Shown: positions 1 to 10,615 of the stretch, in pieces
How the letters are laid out: each line of letters begins with the position of its first letter
Position numbering within the stretch: position 1 is the stretch's first letter
Assembly (NCBI RefSeq): GCF_000346465.2
Contig: NC_034011.1
Coordinates: 13,057,778-13,121,777, forward strand
DNA: 64,000 bases
From: Prunus persica
Lineage: Eukaryota > Streptophyta > Magnoliopsida > Rosales > Rosaceae
Direction of reading: 5' to 3'
Notes under the pieces: model-generated
What the model was told of the DNA's origin: nothing
Databases searched by the model: none
What the model saw: only the letters and a program-made list of their open reading frames with translations
Program-made: the position numbers and the translations under genes

Positions 1-69
1 GCTCGAACCAGTCAAGCTCCGCTGGTTAGCGATCCTTTAGGTATATGCTTTGCGATCTGTTAATAATGT

Positions 70-300
70 GCTTATAGGTATGGGTTCATGGATTTTCTGT
101 TTAATGGGTTCATGACAAGATCAAATAAAGGTGTACTTTTGCTGGAAATCAACACAAAAAGACACATCACCAACTTCCAAATGATTTCCAGCAAAAGGAC
201 ACCTTTATTTGATCTTGTCATTTTCCGCTCTGGAGAAGGTGCAAAGTGCACCAATGCTTATAGGTATGGGTTCATGGATTTTCTGTTTAATGGGTTCATG
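70..300. repeat. 45-bp direct repeat flanking a 110-bp foldback hairpin
   Basis: Positions 70-114 and 256-300 are identical over 45 bases. Between them lies an inverted repeat with 40-base arms, 112-151 and 182-221, which differ at one position, with a 30-base loop. Such a near-perfect foldback could be a small MITE-like insertion or a template-switch product. It lies upstream of tnp2 inside element A. The matching interval in element C (about 50900-51040) has no hairpin, so it is specific to this copy. Confidence 0.85.
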
Positions 301-489
301 GATTACATTATCTGTTATGTTGAATTGGGAATGGATTTAATTTTGTCGTATCTTTTAATCACCCTATGTTATGTTGAATTGGGAATGGATTTATTGTTTT
401 CATGCTTGGTTTCATGTATATGTTGGTTTCTTGCTTGGTTTCATATATATGTTGTGTTCTTAATGGGTTTTGTGTTCTTGAAAATAAAC

Positions 490-690
490 TGAGACACGAC
501 GAATTTTAAGGCGTACGACGACGATTACACGACGGTGTTTTTAAACTACCGTCGTTGTATTACTTATACACGACGGTTTTTTCATAAACCGTCGTTTGTA
601 TTACGTATAATAGACGACGTCTGTTGAAAATCCGTCGTCTATATATGCCAAATACGTCTGTTTTTGATTAAAACCCGTCGTCTCTGTTGT
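490..690. repeat. Subterminal-type repeats (ACGACGG/CCGTCGT) upstream of tnp2
   Basis: Several short motifs such as ACGACGGT and ACCGTCGT occur in both orientations, often as small inverted pairs with 6 to 20 base spacers. They are the same motifs as those at the right end of the element (4220-5500). In CACTA elements these repeats are thought to bind the element-encoded TnpA-like protein. Here they sit in the leader of the tnp2 gene rather than at the terminus. Confidence 0.75.
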
Positions 691-786
691 TTATTACTTG
701 CGATTAGATCATTGTATAATCTGCTATAGTGATGGTCATTGCCTGTATTTTCACTTTATTATAGATAATAGGTTATAGTGTCGGAG

Positions 787-3700
787 ATGGATAAGTCATG
801 GATGCACTCGGATAGAAGATCGAAGGCATATGAGTTTGGGGTGGAAGCATTTTTGAACTTTGCTGTAGAAAATCTTCTAACTACAACACATATCCGTTGT
901 CCATGTGTTAAATGTGTTAATTTGAAGTTGTTTGGGGTTGGAATTATAAGGGATCACTTATACTTTAATGGAATTGACCAAAGCTATAAGAATTGGACAT
1001 TTCACGGAGAACCTTGGGAAGCAACTACTAATGCTAGCAGAAATGTTGAAGAAGATGATGGCCATAGTAGGTACAGTTTTGTGTCTGAAGAAATTGATAT
1101 GGATGATAATGATTTTGGTGATTTTGGTTCGGATCCGTATGAGTTTGCCAATGTGATTGGGGATGGAGATCAACCAGTGTACCCTGGTTGTAGAAAGTAC
1201 ACGAAGTTATCGGCATTAGTGAAGTTGTATAATTTGAAGGCAAAACATGGGATGAGTGATGTCTGTTTTACAGAATTATTGATACTTCAAGGCGATTTGC
1301 TTCCAGAAGGAAATACAATACCAACCTCCATGTATGAGGCTAAAAAGACTTTGTGTGCATTGGGGCTGAGTTATGAGAAAATGCACGCATGCCCCAATGA
1401 TTGCATCTTGTATAGGAAGGAGTATGAGGATTCAACTAATTGTCCTACTTGTGGTATCTCAAGGTGGAAGGAAGGCAAACATGCAATCTTGAAAGAGGGT
1501 GTGCCAGTGAAGGTGGTGTGGTATTTTCCCCCAATTCCAAGGTTTAAAAGGATGTTTCAATCACATGAGACAGCTAAGAGTTTGACTTGGTGGCATGTTG
1601 CTAGAAAATCAATTGACGGTCAGATGTCTCATCCGGCGGATTCCCCGTCTTGGAAACTTCTTGATGATAAATGGGCCTGAGTTTGGTAATGAGCCGAGAA
1701 ACTTGAGATTGGCTCTTTCATCTGATGGATTCAATCCCCACAGTTCTCTAAGTAGCAGATATAGTTGTTGGCCGGTTATCTTAGTTACATATAATCTCCC
1801 TCCATGGCTGTGCATGAAACGAAAGTTCATGATGTTAACCTTATTGATTTCCGGTCCTAAACAACCCGGAAATGATATAGACGTCTACTTGGAGCCTTTG
1901 ATTGATGATTTAAAATCCTTGTGGGTTGGGATTAGAGGAGTGTATGATGCACATAATGGAGAATACTTTACACTCAGAGCTGCATTAATGTGGACAATTA
2001 ATGATTTCCCCGCCTATGGAAACTTATCTGGTTGTGTTGTTAAAGGATATAAAGCTTGTCCAATATGCGGCGATGATACACCTAGTCACAGGTTGAAAAA
2101 TGGCCACAAAATTTGTTACATTGGGCATAGAAAATGGTTACCAATCAATCATCCATATAGGAGGCAACGTGCAGCTTTTAATGGGAAACCTGAATATGAC
2201 ATACCTCCAGAGCCATTAACCGGAGAAGAAGTGCTGCATATGGTTGAAAATGGTGACAGAGTTTGTTGGAAGAAGAAATCAATATTCTTTGATCTCGAGT
2301 ATTGGAAATACCTTCCTGTGAGGCATGCCCTAGATGTTATGCACATTGAGAAGAATGTTTGCGATAGTATCATTGGTACATTGCTGGAGATCCCTGGAAA
2401 AAATAAAGATGGGATTGCTGCTCGATTAGATTTATTGAACATGGGGGTCAAAACTGATTTGCAACCCGAGTATGGAGAAAGACGTACTCGTTTGCCTCCT
2501 GGGCCTTGGAATTTGTCAAGAGCAGAGAAGAGAGAGGTTTGCAATTCTTTCTATGGTATGAAGGTCCCTGAAGGTTATTCTTCAAATATTAAAAATCTTG
2601 TATCTGTACAAGATTCAAGACTTCTTGGCCTTAAATCACATGATTGTCATACCTTAATGCAACAATTGCTCCCTGTGGCAATTCGTTCTGTTTTGGAGAA
2701 GCCTGCAAGGTATGCAATAACTCGTTTGTGCTTCTTCTTCAATGCTATATGTGCAAAGACTGTTGATGTTTCCAAGCTAGATAAGTTGGAAGAAGATGTA
2801 GTAGTTACTCTGTGTTTGCTTGAGAAGTACTTTCCCCCTTCATTCTTTGATATCATGGTTCATCTAGTAGTACATCTTGTCAGAGAAGTTCGTCTATGTG
2901 GGCCAGTATATTTTAGGTGGATGTATCCGTTTGAAAGATATATGAAAGTGCTGAAGGGGTATGTTCAGAATCGTACTCGTCCCGAAGGTTGCATTGCTGA
3001 GCGGTATATAGCTGAAGAAGCGGTAGAGTTTTGTACTCAGCATTTATCTGATGTTAGTACAGTTGGAGTGCCTTCAAGCCAAAAGATGGGAGTTTCAAAG
3101 CCATTATCAGGTTGCACAGTGAGCGTAGTTGATCAGGACCTGTTGAATCAAGCACATCTATATGTCTTGGAGAATACGGAGGAAGTCCTACCTTATATCG
3201 AGTACGTATGAGTTTTATTCTTTAAGTTTCCATTTAAAATTATTTCTTATGTTTATCTTATATATTTGGGACCGTAATGCTTGAATTTTTCGTGTCATGT
3301 AGGCAACATATGATCCACATCAAGACTGCTTATCCAAAATTTAGAAAGAGAACAAAGTGGCTGCAGGATAAGCACAATAGCACTTTCATTCAATGGCTAC
3401 GCTTCAAGGTATATGTTGTTGAATAACGTATTTCTCTTTTAATTTTCTTCTTATTTATATGTTAGGATGAATTAAGATATGATTAATTTGCAGGTTCAAA
3501 GTGAAGTTGAGGAAGACAATCATGGCGTATCAGAAAATTTAAGGTGGCTAGCAGCTGGTCCAAACATGTCAGTGCCATTATATAGGAGCTATCTTATTAA
3601 AGGTATTAAATTCAATATCAAGGCACAAGATGATGTGCGGACAACTCAAAATAGTGGAGTTTATTTACTTGCACATACCATGCAAGTTGCTAGTGCCAAG

Positions 3701-4138
3701 GATAAAAACCCAATTCTCTCAAATATGGGTTTCTATGGTGTCATTCAAGAAATTTGGGACCTTGACTACCAAAAGTTTACAATCCCAGTCTTTAGGTGTG
3801 ATTGGATAGATAGTTCTGGTCTTGTAGTCGACGAACTTGGATTTACCCTTGTAGATTTGAGTAAAATTGGACATAGGAATGACCAATTTGTTTTGGCTTC
3901 TCAAGTCAAACAAATATTTTTTGTTGACGACCCGATGCATCGTGGTTGGTCGGTAGTGTTATCAATGCCTAGTAGAGAATATAATGATGTTATTGGTGAT
4001 GAAGTATTAGGTGATGTGATAATTGAGTGTGAGCCATTTACTAGAGGGATGCCAAATGTTGACACATTTGATGAACTGGTAGGTGAGTTAGGCGGTCAAA
4101 ATATTCGAGATGGGTGTGAAGATATATGGATTGAATGA
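787..4138 (+). pseudogene. tnp2-type CACTA transposase of element A, one-base frameshift
   Basis: The product would be the DNA-cutting transposase of the element. The start is the ATG at 787 (MDKSWM...), a typical family start. In order I see a transposase-associated domain with CPCVKC near residue 40, Cys pairs (CPTCG, CPICG) around the Transposase_21 (tnp2) domain, a DUF4218 region (SHDCHTLMQQLLPV, FRWMYPFERY) and a DUF4216 region in the last exon (FRCDWID...DDPMHRGW). Exon 1 runs to about 3202 (splice ...TATCGA|gtacg), exon 2 is about 3301-3408, and exon 3 starts at the AG before 3493 and ends at TGA 4136-4138. Near 1673-1675 this copy reads GGG where B and C read GG. The extra base shifts the frame after about 295 codons. 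About 60 bases present in B and C are also missing at 2246-2252. Apart from these two changes it is open. Confidence 0.9.
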
Positions 4139-4219
4139 TGCTTATGTAATTGGCAGTGTATGACATTAATTTTGTAATATATTGTAATGTGATTTCTTCA
4201 CTTTCTACGTTCAAATAAA

Positions 4220-5500
4220 ACACGACGTTATTGTGAATCAGTTATTCAGCATATTTACCGACGTCTTAAAGCAACGTAACAATGAAGAACCACGACGCTA
4301 TTGTGAAGCAATTATTCAGGATATCACGTCGGTGAAGGATAAAGAACCGCCATGTAATTCAAAATAACACGACTCCAATCCCATAATACCGACGTCTAAA
4401 AAACGAGATATGTAATCTGAACGTTAAAAAATACGACGTCATCATACATTTTCCACGTCGCAAGTTCTTTTATAAACGAAGAGGAACGAAATTAATTCCG
4501 ACGGAAATTCATTATAACCGCCGTCTAATAACAATTAAACGACGTTATTTGTAATACGGCTCCCATCATAATCTACGCCGTCTATATGTTCTGTAATACG
4601 GCTCTCATTTATTTGGAACCGACGTTGTTTAGACGTTCAACGTCGTCTATATTATTAAGTGCGTCGTGAGTAATGAATACATATAAATACAACGTCGACT
4701 ATATAAATGTATACGTCGTAAATAATGACACTGACAACTATTTCCACGTCATCTTTTTTAGATAAAATCGAAGTGGAAAATTTATTTCACGACGGTTTTT
4801 TGTAAATAAGAGACGTTGTAGAACTTTAGCAGACTAAACACGTCTGTTTTTATTGTTTTCCGACGTTGTTGTATTTAACAACGTCTAATATTTATGGTCG
4901 TTGTTTGTTTCTGAAAATAGGACGTATAAATTTTTTAATACGACTCTCATATATTTGTAACTGACGTTGTTTAGTTTTTCAACGTCTACTATAGAAACAC
5001 ATACGTCGTAAATAATGACACTGACAACTATTTCCACGTCATCTTTTATCAAAAAATCGAAGTGGAAAATTAATTGTACGACGGTTGTGTTTATATGTGC
5101 GACGTAGTAGGTATCAATAACGTCGTCTTCTAATGTATTTAAAGACGTCATATTTTTTATTGTCGTGAAAATTATATTTAACGTCGGCGTATTTTTATTG
5201 TCGTCGTTGTATGTCTATCTTGCGGCCTTGTTCTCTTAATATGTGTCATATTTTCCCTTTTTAACGACGGTCTTTTTAGAGAATTGGTCGTCTATTATCA
5301 TCATCGATTGCTTTTTTTAGATCTTTTTGCAGTACAAAGACGTCGTTTTGTATTTTTTGATGACGTTGTATTGTTTAACAACGACGGTTATTTAGCGTCG
5401 TGGTTTATGAGGGAAAAGATGACGGTGGATTCCACGACCATTGAAAAACCAAATACACGACGGTGATTTACCGTCGTCTTTTTGCTTTTTTGTAGTAGTG
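4220..5500. repeat. Right subterminal repeat array of element A
   Basis: This 1.3-kb stretch has no gene. It is densely filled with short motifs related to ACGACGG, ACGTCG and CCGTCGT in both orientations, ending in the terminal TTTTTTGTAGTAGTG at 5486-5500. One segment is repeated: a phrase starting ATAATGACACTGACAACTA occurs at about 4723 and again at about 5013. Such arrays are the presumed binding platform for the PTTA/TnpA-like protein during transposition. Confidence 0.85.
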
Positions 5501-5503
5501 CAT

Positions 5504-6874
5504 CCAAATTATTGCCTCCAGAGAGGTGAGAGAGAGCAAGGGCCAAAAGAATGCGATTTTATTTCAACTTGGAACCCTAAGTCAAAGAACGCATGAAAAG
5601 AAAAACAATAATCTTTCCTAACCACATCAGTCACATTATTAACTGCGTTGTCAAATAAACAAACTCCAAGGCGCTTATTTTTTCTTAAGCGCCATATTAA
5701 ACAAAATTTCAGACGTCGGTTTCCATAAACAAACGGTCGTTCTAAATTAAAGTTTTAACGTCGGTATTATTTAATATACTGTCGTTGTGTTTGAAACTGA
5801 ACAGGGCGAGCTATGTCCTTTTGGAAGAACTAATGGTCGTGTGATGTCATCTAAATACGGCATTTTCGGAAAAATAGGTGTTGTATAAAGTGTTGTACCA
5901 AGGGCGGTAACATAATCTATATCGCGTATAAAAGTAAATACTAGGGCTGTTTCTTTTAATAGCATCGTGTTGTGAAACGGTTTGTGAATAATTCAAACTT
6001 TTTGCCTTACTTGACCTACACTTTTACTGTTTCCAAACCCAAGAAAAAATTTCATGCTCCTCTCATTTTTCCTTCCCAAAGTGCCGTGTCTAACTCTCAT
6101 CATCTTCCTCTCCTCTTTGTCTTCGTTTCTGAACTGAAACTCCCAACACGAAGAGAAAACTTTCATTGCACGCAAAAGGTAAGCATTTCTCACTTTCTTT
6201 GTTCCTGTTTTGCATGTGCATATCATTATAGGTTTTTGTTGTGAAAATCTTTTTAGTTTTCTCTGGTGAAAATCTCTTTACGTTTTTCCAAGTTTGATAA
6301 AATATACAGACAAAGAACGAAAGTGTTTGGGACCACTACTCTGTTTTTTGTATTTCAACTAAATAAGACGACGGTGGCTTCTTATTTACGTGGTTTGAAA
6401 TCATAAATCACGACGGTAATTAAATACCGTCGTGAAATTTTTTATTACGTTAGTTGTTCTGATCTTGGCGTTGTGTAAAATGATATACTACGTTTTTTTT
6501 TTAGCATGACTGTCGTTGTTTGTATTTGAGGGTTTCGGACATTTTACCTTGCAAGTTTGATTTCTTTGTAATCATGGTTTTTTTTTTGAAAATCTTTTTT
6601 ACTTTTTTTTCCTGGTGAAAATCATTTAATGTTTTTCAAAATTTGATAAAATATAAAGGCAAGAACGAAAGGGTCTATAACCACTTCTCTATTTTTGTAA
6701 TACCACGTCAGTAATTAACTATCGACGTGATAAATTCCTTATTATGTCAATTGTTATTATCTAGTGTCTTGTGAAATTGAATACTACGTCGATTTTAAAA
6801 TAAAAAAAAACAGTCGTCTTTGTTATTTGAAAATCTAAAATATTTTCACTTGTAGGTTTGATTTCTCTATAACC
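5504..6874. other. Element B region upstream of the PTTA-like gene
   Basis: There is no convincing gene here. The stretch matches the 44290-45438 region of element C. Scattered ACGACGGT/ACCGTCGT pairs lie at about 5710-5790, 6365-6440, 6470-6520 and 6700-6830. The segments around 6240-6310 and 6590-6665 are near-copies of each other (both with GGTGAAAATC and TTTGATAAAATATA), so part of this leader has been duplicated. Confidence 0.6.
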
Positions 6875-8221
6875 GTGGTTTCTCAAGCGCAGAGTAAGGA
6901 TTCTAGCTTGAAAAAAAATCAATGTACGGAGCTTAAAGTTTCAAAACCTCAAACCAAGTCCACGAAGAAGATGAAGTTGGTTTCATCTGCTGAGACAGAA
7001 CCAGGCAATACGACAACATTATCTGAGGAGCCAAAGTCAAGTCTTGGTATAAATACAATGCCCCGTGTTGTGAAAAGAAAATTGCAGAAAGTCAAGCCAG
7101 TTATTGAGTACAATAAAAGAGGAAAACCTTATGGCCCTGCACATACTGAGATGCAGTCCTACATTGGTGTGTTGGTACGCTCCAGGGTCCCAATTGTGGA
7201 CAAGAAATGAACTGAAATCCCGAAGAATATAAAAAAGCAGATTTGGGAAGCCGTCGACACGAAAATGGTGTTATCATCTACTAGAAAGAAATGGAAGGAT
7301 TTCAAGTCTACACTGATGAGGCATCATATCCTTCCATTCATCAATGAGAAGAAGAAGTTAAGACAACCCCGTGAACTATATAAATTCATAGAGAAAGCAA
7401 ACTAGGATGCCCTTGTAGCTTCAAGGTTATCCTAACAATTTGTGTCTGTGCATACTGAACAAGCACAGAAGAGGGAGAAATGAGAATACAATCATTGGTT
7501 GTCTCGAAAAGGATATGCTAGTTTGGAGGATGATTTGGAGGAAAATATGCCCGGGGTAGAAATTGATCAATCTACCTTATGGAAGAATGCTAGAGAAGAC
7601 AAACACGGTAACATCCCAGATCCAAAGGTTGCAGAGAAAGAAAAATTAATTGTAAGCCTAAATTCACTCACTCTTTTAAATTTGTATTAAACTGTATTGG
7701 CATTTTAATTATACTTGCATGTGGAACTAACTTTCTGTTTTTTGTTGATTAATGTGTCTTTGTGTTAGGATGAATTGCAAAAACAAGTCTCTGAAGGCAC
7801 TCTTACTGTCTCTGGAAGTAATGATGTCTTGACTATGGCTTTGGGTCCTGAGCATCCAGGGAGAGTTAGAGGTATAGGGGGGGATTTCCACTAGGCAATA
7901 CTTTAATTTACCTAGACAACAGAGGGTAAAGTTTGCCGATCAAATAAAGGAAAGTGTAAGAGATGTCCTTAAAGAAGAGACTTTAAAGATGGAGGCTAGA
8001 AGCAAGCAATTGGTAGAAGCTGAAAGGGAAATTTTTTTGAGTCAGCCGGGCCAATTCTTTCTAAATTTTGATCCTAGCATGCTTAAACTGACAACTAACC
8101 CCTCTCCAATCCAAGGTCAAGAGCAAAGTCCCAAAAATTCAATGTCAAACAAAGAAAGCTGTTCTGGGGTGCTTGATGTGAGAGTCTTAAATTTTGAGGG
8201 TGATAATGCCAAGGATGAACA

Positions 8222-8775
8222 AAAGCAAGATGAAATGGTAACTTCTCTAAACTATGCAGTTATCTCTTTTTTTGAAAATCAATTAGAGGTCGTTATTGTT
8301 CATTACATTCGTTAGAATCACAACACAACGACCGTCATTTGAAAAAACATACCACGTCTGTTTTATTAAAAAACCGTCGTTGGGATTCAATACCGCGACG
8401 GTATAGAGGATTGAGTTAGTGTTGTATTTAGTTTACTTGTTTTACAATCTATCTTCACTATCTCAAGTTGTCTTATATATCTTTCTTTATTTCTTAAAAC
8501 AGAAATCTACGGATGGAGAAAAGTAAGATGAAATGGTAAATTCTCTTAACTTTGCATTTCTCTGTTTTTTGAAATTACATTTGACGTCGTTGTGTTTCAT
8601 TACCGACATTAGAAATATCACACAACGACGGTTTTTATTTACCGCCGTTTGAATTGTTACACCACGTCTCTTTTATTAATAAACCGTCATTGGGTTTGAA
8701 GTACCATGACGGTATAAAGGATTGAGTTGGTGTCGTATTTAGTTACTTGTTTTTCAATCTTTCTTCACTCACTCA
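8222..8775. repeat. Tandem duplication of an exon end plus intron in element B
   Basis: The stretch starting GATGAAATGGTAA at 8229 (exon end and splice donor, then intron with ACCGTCGT motifs, ending near the TTCACTATCTCAAG phrase at about 8465) is repeated in diverged form from 8528 to about 8770. Both copies share the phrases CCACGTCTGTTTTATTA / CCACGTCTCTTTTATTA and GGATTGAGTT. Element C has only one exon end at the matching place. The copy creates a second apparent splice donor at about 8536. Confidence 0.75.
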
Positions 8776-8813
8776 ATCCCTCTTGTTTTTCAATCTTTGT
8801 TCACTCAGTCAAT

Positions 8814-8816
<3 letters not shown>

Positions 8817-8877
<61 letters not shown>
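8817..8877. repeat. (TC)n microsatellite
   Basis: About 60 bases of nearly perfect TC dinucleotide lie in an intron of the element B PTTA-like gene. Element C has a (TC)n tract at the equivalent place (about 46656-46716), so the tract predates the split of the two copies. Confidence 0.95.
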
Positions 8878-8882
<5 letters not shown>

Positions 8883-9583
8883 TGCTGTTATCTGTATTTC
8901 TTCTAAAGCATGCTTGTTCACTGTGAAATTTGAATTTATCTGAATTTTGCATTTGAATAAGACATCGGCTTGGTGTTGTCCGACGTAATAAATTATATAC
9001 CACGACGGTTTTTAGTTACCATCATTTATATTTTATTCAAACGACGGTGTTTTCTATGAACCGTCATGTGTATTGATTTACCACGACAGTTTAGTTTTAA
9101 TTTTTTTTTTTATAACTTTGTTGTACAAGCTTTCTTATATATCTTTCTTTATTTCTTAAAACATAAAGCAAAGTGCTTAGACGTTTATGAGAAAGTACAA
9201 CAAGTACAAGATTACTCAAAGCTAGACTTGCCATCTTCTTTACAAGCCCTTTGTTGTTATGTGGAGACGACACTAAAGGTTCATGAGAAGGCTATGACCT
9301 TTACAATTGAGAAGAAGGTGTTTGGTTTCGATCATCAAACCTTCATCTTGATTGAAGATATTACATAGTTTGCAACCATGGACGAAATTAGGGCTACTGT
9401 GGTTGCAGTATACATGGGGTTTGTCCTTATCAAATTTTCATTTCACACTCACTTTTCTTTATAAAAAAAAATTAAAAAAAAATTAAAAAAGAATTAAAAA
9501 CTCATGAGATCATTCCATGTATTTAGGTGCCTATTTGATGTTTTGAAAACGGCAAATATGGTGAACATGATTGGCGTTGTCGA

Positions 9584-10148
9584 TGTAATATCCCACATCA
9601 ACCAATAGAGAGGGGTAATGCGCCTAATATGTACATGCCGCCTCCATCTATCACGAGGCCTTTTGGGAGTTCACTGGCTTTGGAGTAATAGGAACTCTGA
9701 AGTTAAGCGAGTTGGGACTAAAGCAATCCCAGGATGGGTGACCCACTGGGAAGTTGCTTGTGAGTTCCCAGAAATAAAACCGTGAGGGCAGAGAGGGGGG
9801 CCCAAAGCCGACAATATCGTGTTACGGCAAAGCCGATCCCCAGGATTTGACAATTTGGTATTAGAGCCACTCTATCGTGTGGTTCGAGTGTGCCGACGAG
9901 GATGTTGGGGCCCTAAGAGGGGTGGATTGTAACATCCCACATCGACCAACGGAGAAGGAGTAATGTGCCTTATATGTACATGCCTTCCTTCATCTAACAC
10001 GAGGCCTTTTAGGAGCTCACTGGCTTCGGAGTAATAGGAACTTCGAAGTAAAGCGAGTTGGGGCTAGAGCAATCCAAGATGGGTGACCCATTAGGAAGTT
10101 GTTCGTGAGTTTCCAGAAACAAAACCGTGAGGGCAGAGAGGGGGGCCC
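9584..10148 (+). mobile_element. Cassandra TRIM retrotransposon (5S rRNA-like LTRs), right LTR truncated
   Basis: LTR 1 is 9584-9852, starting TGTAATATCCCACATC and ending CA. A primer-binding site TGGTATTAGAGCC, close to the initiator Met-tRNA site, is at 9856-9868. A short insert with a purine-rich tract (about 9907-9926) leads to LTR 2, which starts TGTAACATCCCACATCG at 9928. LTR 2 stops at about 10148, losing roughly 50 bases at its end. Both LTRs hold a 5S-rRNA-like block (GAAGTTAAGCGAGTTGGG, then GATGGGTGACCCA), the hallmark of Cassandra. The element has no coding capacity. It lies inside an exon of the element B PTTA/Ulp1-like gene, where C reads on without interruption at about 48206. 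Confidence 0.92.
9661..9772 (+). other. 5S rRNA-like segment in left Cassandra LTR
   Basis: The segment contains sequence close to plant 5S rRNA, including the internal promoter region: an A-box-like AAGTTAAGCGAGTTGGG at about 9698 and a C-box-like GGATGGGTGACC at about 9731. A second copy lies in the right LTR at about 10013-10112. It is part of a retroelement and not a functional 5S gene: the flanks do not match and there is no 5S array. Whether RNA polymerase III still reads it is unknown. Confidence 0.85.
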
Positions 10149-10615
10149 CCCCGTTCAAGTTAGTGCTAACTCTGGATCATTAACTCAAAGATCACGTTTG
10201 TTAGCTAATCGACTTCAAAAGATAGATGTGGAATAGATTTTCTTGATGCCTTACAATCCAGGGATGATGCAATGTCCCCTTAACTAATCGACTCAAAGAT
10301 CATGTTTGTTAACTAAACCCTTTCTGTAGTCATCATTGGCTGTTGGTCATTGTGAGAGCAAAGAAGGAGACTATGTATTTTCTGGATCCACTACCAAACC
10401 GAGCAGTTGATGACGAGTGCAAAAACATAGTGAACACGCACTGTCGATAGCATTTGTGGACATCGATATTGAATTTCTGTGTATTTATAAAGTCTAAATA
10501 ATCATTGTTTATGAATTGCAGTTTGAGAAGGGAAAATATCAAGGACCATACCCCCAAGAAGCCATTGATGAAGTGAAGAAAGAATGGCCAGATTTTGTTT
10601 GCCTTCATATGTAGT

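Larger units (their letters stand above)
1..5500 (+). mobile_element. CACTA (En/Spm) element A, right part; left end outside the window
   Basis: The right terminus is TTTTTTGTAGTAGTG ending at 5500, the reverse complement of a CACTACTACAAAA terminus. The segment carries a tnp2 transposase gene (787-4138) followed by about 1.3 kb of subterminal repeats built on ACGACGG/CCGTCGT. No CACTA left end is visible, and the PTTA-like gene that precedes tnp2 in related elements B and C is absent, so the left part lies upstream of position 1. The bases after 5500 (catccaa...) continue as in the middle of element C near 44270, so A is nested in the related element B with a likely 3-bp target duplication CAT at 5501-5503. 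Confidence 0.85.
6875..10615 (+). pseudogene. PTTA-type (Transposase_24) gene with Ulp1-like C-terminal region, element B, decayed
   Basis: This is the companion gene of tnp2 in this family. Likely exons are 6875-7651, 7769-8237, about 9165-9418, about 9526-10261 (interrupted by the Cassandra element), about 10329-10440 and 10522-10615. The N-terminal part has the Lys-rich region and VRSRVPIVDKK ... IWEAV block of PF03004. The C-terminal exons resemble Ulp1/C48 peptidase: HHWLLVIV at 10331 (presumed catalytic His) and YFLDPL with Asp at 10385-10387. The exon that in element C holds the Gln and the position of the catalytic Cys is missing. The start codon is GTG where C has ATG. In-frame stops include TGA for Trp after VDKK at 7208 and TAG near 7404. 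The gene cannot make a full product. Confidence 0.8.

Noticed and set aside
490..690. CRISPR-like array
   Set aside because: The short repeats vary in spacing and orientation and lie in plant CACTA elements; they are subterminal transposon motifs.
6001..6244. Small gene at 5972-6244
   Set aside because: The stretch matches the pyrimidine-rich leader of the PTTA-like gene in element C, where the frame is not conserved.
9661..9772. A functional 5S rRNA gene
   Set aside because: Only part of the sequence matches 5S, it is duplicated in two LTR-like flanks, and it has a primer-binding site between copies; it is a Cassandra retroelement.
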